In this document: positions 57,426 to 64,000 of the stretch, piece by piece
How positions within the stretch are numbered: the first letter of the stretch is position 1
Layout: every line of letters begins with the position of its first letter
Made by a program: the position numbers and the translations under genes
The notes under the pieces: model-generated
Seen by the model: the letters and a program-made list of their open reading frames with translations, nothing else
Told to the model about the DNA's origin: nothing
The model's database searches: none
NCBI GenBank assembly: GCA_039619475.1
Contig: CM077116.1
Span: 20,425,443 to 20,489,442, forward strand
Origin: Icerya purchasi
Lineage: Eukaryota; Arthropoda; Insecta; Hemiptera; Monophlebidae
Direction of reading: 5' to 3'
Length of the DNA stretch: 64,000 nucleotides

Positions 57426-57588
57426 GTTTCCTCATGCCGGTCCTGTCTTTGTGAAGTGCTCCATCGCCGAAGGTTTCCTTTGACTTTGTACAGCTTCTGC
57501 GAGAGACAGTTTTGCTCCCATTCGTGTTACCAGGCGGAGTATACATTTTTTTTGGCTGTTTTTTCTAATCTGGACTCTAAATTTTGAT

Positions 57589-57613
57589 AATTTTTTTTTT
57601 TTTTTTTTTTTTG
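57589..57613 (-). repeat. Poly-T run, possible retroposon tail on the minus strand
   Basis: About 25 T residues preceded by a mostly T stretch. On the minus strand it would be a poly(A) tail after CGGCACTC; the element it might belong to (57614 onward) was not recognised. Confidence 0.35.
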
Positions 57614-57938
57614 AGTGCCGTGTGCAGCTGCCGGGGCTATTATGACATTATCACGGTGAGAACGCTACATGACTCCAAACAAACCAGTTGTATAAAGAAA
57701 CTGAAAAGTGTCTGCGATATTCAAGGACGAGTTAGCCAGAGATGACTGCAGAGACACTATGTGTAGATTAGAGCGCTGAAGGGGGCACGGAATGAGCCTC
57801 CACGCACGCTGCACAATAACAACGATCGAATAATACAGCAATATAGTAACAATAACGACGATCGAATCATAAACACGGCCCAAATGCAGCCAACGGTGTA
57901 TATGCACTGGAAAATCATCCCATCCCCGTTCAACATTA

Positions 57939-58206
57939 ATGAATCCTAATCCCGGGTTGAAAAGGCCCTTTTCAGGGCCACCATTGACGAAAAAATCATT
58001 TCGAATTACGTCTATAAATATAGAAGGATTAACATCAGCTAAGGAAATGCTACTAACACAAACCTTGTTCAAGCCTACAACGTTGACGTACTAGCGATAC
58101 AAAAAACACACAGAACCGAAAGCGAACCGAAACCGAAAATCGGCGAAATGAAATTTCTCACTGATAGACCACACGACAAACATGGAAGTGCCCTGCTAGC
58201 TAAGGT
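57939..58206 (+). pseudogene. LINE endonuclease start fragment
   Basis: From ATG 57939 the frame reads MNPNPGLKRPFSGPPLTKKS then FRITSINIEGLTSAKEML; after a frame change near 58080 it continues NVDVLAIQKTHRTESEPKPK and KHGSALLAK. This is the N-terminus of an APE-type LINE endonuclease (xxxNIxGL, then VLxIQETH with E changed to K). About 90 residues remain. Class uncertain. Confidence 0.6.
57964..57979 (+). other. Perfect histone-type 3' stem-loop sequence
   Basis: GGCCCTTTTCAGGGCC, 6-bp stem and 4-nt loop, flanked by GAAAA and ACCA, matches the metazoan histone mRNA 3' stem-loop including flanks. No histone gene is upstream. It lies in the reading frame of the LINE fragment as KRPFSGPP, so it may be chance or a captured element. 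Confidence 0.55.
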
Positions 58207-58314
58207 CGTCTAATCTCCTTCCGTTGTGCAAAGATTTTCATCTTAGGTTTAAGTCGGATATGTACGTTTCCTCCTTCTCTAATAATTGTTTTTTTTTATC
58301 TGTCTGTTCAACCT

Positions 58315-58715
58315 AGTTTTCTTGCCAATCCGTGGTTCTCTTTGTTTCCTTCACTTCGTCATCCTGTTTTTGTCTCCATTATTCGTTTCCGCTCTTAAAC
58401 CATACTTTATTATCTTCCACTCGTTTTCGTTTTTCGTTGGTTGCCTCTCTACATTGTCCTCTCCACTCAAACGAAGAGCATGTATGCGATGCTAATCATG
58501 TGTTTATTATATCTCTTTCAATCGAGCGTTCTGCTTTCTATTCCCATTTGCTGCGAATTGGCCTACTCCATATTGCGCCTCTTATGTACTATCTTTTTCC
58601 TCTCCACAGATTGTTCCTATTATTTGTTCCTTTCTCCTAATAACATTTGATAATTGACTCTCTCCTATTCTAATTGTTTCTGGGTAAAGGTCTCCGGTTA
58701 GCGAGCCCAAAAAAA
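58315..58715 (+). pseudogene. 3' fragment of an I-like LINE
   Basis: RFSLVASLHCPLHSNEEHVC then DANHVFIISLSIERSAFYSH and LLRIGLLHIAPL align with the C-terminus of the 32887 LINE (RFSLADSPFCPLDPEGSQYV, CDANHVLFEC, YCHLLKLGLPAP). It ends in ggttagcgagcccaaaaaaaa, the family 3' end. Confidence 0.7.
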
Positions 58716-61516
58716 AGGAATAAAAATACTGCGTATTGTTTATTTTGAAAATTCTCTAAATTTTGGAAAAGTACTGAACACCAGTAAACACGCGTACATA
58801 TTTATATTTGAAATACGATATTTGTCATATTTCTCTACACTGTCGATAGCGATATAATGCATAAACCAGGTTTAAATTTGTATTTACTAAGTAATCCGTC
58901 GAAAATGAAAAAAAAAACTATGATAACCTTCAAAGTGAAAGCTCTGACCGGATGAAAATTTATGTAGTCCAATTAATCTTGAGTAGCTGCCCTTAGTTGA
59001 CCCCCCCCCCCCCAAAAAACGTGTTAAGTACTTTTAACATGGATATGTTTCTACTTGGTAGAAACAAATGTAGACCAAAAGTATTTTGTGATGACGTCAA
59101 CAATGTTTTTTTGTAAATTATCTCGTAATTTTGCTGCATTTTTTTTTAAATTAGCGTACAGTGATAAAGTTTTTCTTCTTTTTCCCCTATCTATATATTT
59201 TTAAACAGTTAAAAAAAATATAGCGCAAATAGAGATGTGCCCGGCAACTAACTTGCCGGAGCAGTTTTTCGAAATGAGCAGTGATTTTTAGCTTCCGAAA
59301 CAAAATTATTATTTTTACTCTCGCAACTGACTTGCAAATTGTTTGATAAATAGTTAATAAAGGTTAATGTTTTTTTACATAATTAAAAATATTATTATAC
59401 TAAAGATTTTTAAACTTAAATTCGCGACTACGTAAAAATTAAAAAATTTAATCACTTATTTTTTATTAGAAGAAACTATGTTTTACAATGAAATTGTAAA
59501 TATAAATATTTTTAAACGGTATTTGTGAGATTTTAAGAAATAAAAATAAATGTAAAATTACATATAACGCATTTTAATGCAACAAAAAAAAGTTATAAAC
59601 TGATCCCAATATTTTTACATGCCAAGTGCTTAATGATAGGTAACTTTTAAGAATTGAAAATAAAATCGAAGCAAAATCTTTCAGAATAAACAATTAATTA
59701 TTTAATATTAGAAATTGAATTTGTTTTTTAGGCAGACATTTTTCGTATTTATAAGAGCAATGAAACAAAACAAAAAAACAGCACTTATACGTAATAATCG
59801 TTCATATATCATTCTCTTTAATTCTCGGAAAATAAGATGAAACATAATTATGAAGGAATCCCATATCCTGTCTTTTCCTTCTCCACATATCGCTCCCACT
59901 ATTTGTTCCTTCCTACTAGCAATGTCTGATGGCATCAAAATAGAATCTTGGTTTGCCTACTCCATACGGTGCTTCGTTTATTCTTTCTCTTCCATCCCCG
60001 GCGATCAGTAGTGTCAGTGGAACATTAAACAGAAAAGACAATGCTGTTTTCTCATTCGCTGCTCTGAAGCAGTAGTTGGAGCAATTGTCACCGAAGCAGT
60101 AATCAGAGCAATTGCCGGAGCTGTGAGCAGTGTTTTTCTGATCACTGCTCCGAATCGCAACTGTGCTCATTTGTGGGAGCAGTGCAAAAAAGGCAGCGCT
60201 GCGATTCTCGGGCCATCACTAAGTGTAATATTTTGAATACAAAAAGAATTATAATCCCGCAAAAATATTTTCCATGATTCAGGGTATTCGCGAATAATAG
60301 TGGAAAAAATAGCATTCAATTCTTTTTCATGAAATATACATCGCGGCTCGATAATACGAAAGGAATTGCTAATAGTAATGTAGTAATGATGGAAGAAGTT
60401 TCAGTCAAATTGTTGTTCGCTTTGAACACCATTTCGTAAAAAAAAAACAAACTAAGATTAAATTAAGCTCCTTAAAGCGCCGAGCAACACTGAAAGAAAA
60501 TTTTTAATATTATTAAATAGAGAAAGACGATAAAGAAAAGACAACCCCAACTGCTAAAATGTGTTTAAGCGACTTTTCTGTTAATTTACATGAACGTATC
60601 TTTGCTGAAGCTCGTACGGGATATTTGTTCGTTCGCCTTTTGTTGGGTGTACGCTTATTAGCTATCGCAACGATTATTTTAATAGTATTATCGTTCTTCG
60701 TACTTCTGTAATATTCTGCTAAATTGGCGAAATTTTCCAATAAATCCAAAAAACAAAAAAAAAAAAAAACTTCTGTAATAAGTATAAAACGTGAAAAATT
60801 ATTTCTACATTCGGCTGTTATCTTCACGTACCTTAAAATTCTAGATAAAAGTATCGAAAACGATTTCAGTTGGAGTTTTAGGAATTCAAATATCTCGCAT
60901 TCGTATAATTCAGCTGCTAGATAGTCGCTAATGTTTTTCTTACATTTTTTTTCAATTGCAACTTTACCGATAATAAAAATAACCGCCGTTTTTTAATGGT
61001 AAAAGAAAATATTTACCGTTTCTGTTTTGAAATATTTCATTGGACAATGAAATATTTTTTTGATATATGTGTCACATTAGCGCATTGACTGTTTTCATGT
61101 ATATTCTATCGAGTTGTTTTTATTGTTGTTGTTGTTGTTGTATTTACTTATCGGTGTCGTTTAATGTAGAAACAGAAGAGAGAACAAAAAGAAAAGAGAC
61201 AACTATAACAATGAAAATATTACGTTAACTCTGAGTGTTAACGATTAGTTAGCTACTCATTCGACGAGGACAAGGCGTGATGCGAAGTAATTTAATCGAG
61301 TCAAGTGTCTTGTGCCAGTGTCAATTAAGGTGTTCGCTAGTTAATTAATATACAATGCTATTTTTTTATCATTGTTACCGTTACAACTATAAATTTCAAA
61401 ATTTGCTTTAGAATTACATTCGATATCGCTAAACAATATTTTTTTTTGTAAAATTTTTGTTGATTTTTTTTGTGTTTTTGCAGCGATATGATCGAAACGA
61501 AGTGAACTCTTTTTTT

Positions 61517-61548
<32 letters not shown>

Positions 61549-61622
61549 GTCGTGCTACAATTAATCCGGGACTATATACAATAACGGAAACTGCAAGAGG
61601 GAAAATCGTTTCAGCCGTGAAA
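58716..61622. other. No gene recognised; mobile and simple repeats
   Basis: Poly-C at 59001-59013, a hAT-like non-autonomous element at 59229-60228, a GTT repeat at 61119-61140 and TA/TATG repeats at 61519-61548. The last 120 bp probably hold 5' UTR of the gene at 61623; TTTCAG at 61609-61614 could be a splice acceptor for it. Confidence 0.45.
59229..60228. mobile_element. Possible non-autonomous hAT-like element with captured LINE pieces
   Basis: The left end TAGAGATGTGCCCG and the right end read inward (TAGTGATGGCCCGA) are similar. Near the right end GAGCAGTG...CACTGCTC forms an 8-bp hairpin (about 60126-60151), and ggagcagt is repeated at both sides. At 59850-59995 two short stretches match the I-like LINE 3' coding region (compare 58560-58640) in swapped order. 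I found no clean 8-bp target duplication, so the limits are provisional. Confidence 0.35.
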
Positions 61623-61762
61623 ATGGAACAGCGGATTTCAGAAAATGACGAGGATTTCGCTATTTCGTTGCAACAGCCACCTACAGCTCCAGTTGCGCTA
61701 ACACCACCGTCGTCCAGTTCACATCATTCGTCAGTTCTGTCTACCATTATGAAACCGATAAG
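61623..61762 (+). CDS. First coding exon of an unrecognised gene, running off the window
   Basis: ATG at 61623-61625 and a perfect donor GTAAGT at 61763 enclose 46 codons plus two bases: MEQRISENDEDFAISLQQPP, then a Thr/Pro/Ser-rich stretch with SSSSHHSS and STIMKPIR. Low-complexity, acidic start and Pro/Ser/His-rich sequence are common at the N-terminus of transcription factors, but no domain is visible, so no function is proposed. Codon use is richer in G and C than the surroundings, supporting real coding sequence. Downstream exons are outside the window. Confidence 0.65.
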
Positions 61763-64000
61763 GTAAGTGTGTACCTCTTTGAACTGAATGATTTAAATGA
61801 CCAAAACTCGAGATTGAAATTAAATTTTTTTCAACGGTGTTCAAGGGAGACACTGATTATTATATAAGTAACGCTGGTAAATTTTAGTAAATTCAAGTGA
61901 GTAACAAGGAATTAGACTGAACCTGTTTATGCAGGAGAATTTTAATCTTCTATATTAACTAGTCAAAATGAATCATGAAAAGTAAATTGAACTATTAGAG
62001 TAGAGCGGATAATTAAAGGGCTTATTGAAGGAAAAAATTAAGCGTTAATCTGCGGACAACGATGCACAAGCAAGAATTTTTTATCGACGTAGTATAGTAT
62101 AGCGCAATTAAAGTTAAATGGGCGCTGGGCAACAGCCGCCCGTGAGAATTGATAAACTTTCACCGAATCCAATCTTGCATTGCGAAGGTGCGGAACTCTA
62201 GTTTCATTTTACGCACTTTCCGATAAATTGAAGATTATTTGTCGGCGATGGCGAAGATAAATTACTCAATTTTCGGGCCCAAAAAGACAACCCCCCCCCC
62301 CCCCCAAAATTGAATATCCGATTATTATAACCGAGAAGCTATTCTATACGGAATAACTTAAAATGAACGAATGAAAAAGTTTTCACACTCGAATATTTAA
62401 AAAAGTATTTTTGCATACTGTTATTTTATACGCGGAAAATTATATTGGGCAATTCGAAATATTGCCTAAAAATCTGCGATATAAGAGTTTTTTCTTACCT
62501 TTTTTTCTTTTTTTAATATACGTAAAATCGAATTACGAACAGTTGAAAATTTCTTTTTAAACTATCTAAAAACTGTTACATAACCTATATACAAAAAAAG
62601 TAGTTCTGTTTTTGGTTTTTTGTCGTTTATTTTTTTTAAATGTTTAACAGTTTTAAACATTTAAAAAACAAAAAAAGACACACCTCACCGTAATAAAGAC
62701 TTACGAGTTGAACATCGAAATTCGGCATTTTTCAAATTTTTATTAATTAAGTAAGCAATTATTAACTTTAAAAAATATATAAAACTGAATTTTAGTTCAG
62801 GAATAATCGATCGTTTTAAACTATTATTTGCTAGTCAATACGTTCGACCTAATCACTTTGTTTATTTATCATTTTTTTCGTTAAATTTTATTAACGAAAT
62901 ACTAATAAATGTATTTCTGATTTGCACCGCATCTGTGAAATACGGAAATTTGCGTGCTTCGCGATTTGAACTGCTTTCAATTTTCTTTTTTCGAGACCCG
63001 TTTTAGTCATCAATGGAACGACATAAATTGAGCGCTTTTTATCTTTTTTCCTTGGAAAGATCCCTTGATGATGTTTTAATGATGACTCAATATCTTTTTC
63101 AGTCTTCTGGTCATATTTACCAGCTTTATTCTTTGACGAAAATAAATTAAAATATGTCTTAATATTCGATGTTTTGTCCGTCCGCTACTTTAAAATTTTT
63201 ATTTTCCTCTTATCATTTGAAAAAAAGGAATTTTTTACTTTTATGTTCCAATTAAGACCTGCCTTTTGACCAGCTTCATTTAAATCGCATAACTCGAATA
63301 AATTTTTTCAGTATTATATCGTTTGCAAACTGAGGAATTTCCATTAGGAGTATTTTACTTCCAATTTAATAATTTTTTACGAATTTCCTCGAAAGCGTGT
63401 AATATCAGTCACGATGAGTCGTCCGCTTGTTTTAGATTTTTTTCTTTCTTTTTTCAGTAAATTTTCATAAAATGAAAACGAAAAAGAACGAAATAGGAAA
63501 AAAAGTTCCAGACCGCTCAGAACCGCGCGGTGGTGGACAAAGTTGAGTTATACACGATGTGGGCTCTTGATTTTAATTTCAACTTAAGTGGAATCGGGCT
63601 CTGACGGCTTTTGGTAACGCACTGCCACCGCGTGTTATACAGAACGGTGTTAATTTAGTGATGATTATAAAAACTGAAAAAAAGCTCCAATAATTATCGC
63701 CTAAATGTTTAATTGAGAAAGGATTGGACGGAAACTTGGTATGTCTAAAACTAAATAGACAATTCTTCCGCTTTTCTAATTAACTCACTGAAATCAGTTT
63801 TACGGTACTCATTCAAAAGTTATTTTCTCTCTGATCGCTGAACTTTCCGCAATAGTAAATGTTATTCGACGGCCAACCTGAACAAAATCCTGATTGCAGC
63901 CTTGACATAATTCATTTAATTTATGGTGCAAGAGTTGTGTCTAACTATCAAGGTTATTACGATATAACATATTTAACAATTACGGGCAAATAACTAAACA
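61763..64000. other. Intron of the right-hand gene, no exon seen
   Basis: AT-rich, with a poly-C run at 62291-62305 and a perfect 16-bp inverted repeat at 62632-62668. No second exon was recognised to the window end. Confidence 0.5.
62632..62668. repeat. Perfect 16-bp inverted repeat
   Basis: TTTTTTAAATGTTTAA (62632-62647) and TTAAACATTTAAAAAA (62653-62668) around a 5-nt spacer CAGTT. Confidence 0.9.

Noticed and set aside
1..64000. CRISPR arrays, bacterial operons or rRNA genes
   Set aside because: No regularly spaced identical repeats, no Shine-Dalgarno-led gene clusters and no rRNA-like sequence were seen; splicing shows a eukaryotic genome.

Overview
This is an AT-rich nuclear fragment of an animal, almost certainly an insect. 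Genes are split into short exons with GT/AG introns of 1 to 11 kb. Spliced host coding sequence is under 2 kb of the 64 kb, and transposable elements fill much of the rest. The mobile elements (RTE-, R1- and I-like LINEs, a DD37D mariner, hAT, a Ty3/gypsy element) fit an arthropod. Hemiptera is my guess from how the LINE proteins look, and it is not proven by anything here.

Host genes. (1) Positions 339-17634, plus strand: the last seven coding exons of a tRNA-dihydrouridine synthase of the DUS3/DUS3L type; the 5' end lies before the window. (2) Positions 24089-42781, minus strand: a four-exon gene whose exons join in phase 0 to a complete 191-residue secreted cystine-knot protein resembling the Trunk/PTTH (Torso ligand) group. 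It was assembled here from short pieces spread over 18.7 kb and is the main host discovery. (3) Positions 61623-61762, plus strand: the first coding exon of an unrecognised gene running out of the right edge.

Mobile DNA by region. The first DUS3L intron holds a broken mariner, a repeat of a dispersed family and a LINE 3' fragment; the second carries a tRNA-derived SINE. Positions 18.9-23.8 kb hold two RTE-type LINE copies in opposite orientation, a block of approximately 260-bp repeat units and the C-terminal end of a GTF2IRD2-like hAT protein. The cystine-knot gene's introns contain a near-intact mariner (30744-32053), an I-like LINE with endonuclease, reverse transcriptase and RNase H (32887-36325, minus), and a hAT element (36979-40974, 8-bp target duplication) that was itself hit by an R1-like LINE (37933-40110, 13-bp target duplication, open 612-codon frame).

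Positions 46195-51110 hold a complete Ty3/gypsy-type LTR retrotransposon on the minus strand. Its LTRs look identical, gag and pol are open, a canonical A-AAA-AAC slippery site lies at the gag stop, there is a polypurine tract, and the sequence after the 5' LTR is complementary to the predicted 5' end of its own RNA, suggesting self-priming. It sits in a (TA)n microsatellite. Further right are more I-like and R1-like LINE remnants, a LINE endonuclease start carrying a perfect histone-type stem-loop, and a hAT-like non-autonomous element.

No bacterial-type operons, CRISPR arrays or rRNA genes were seen. All identifications come from reading translations and repeats by eye; no database search was possible.
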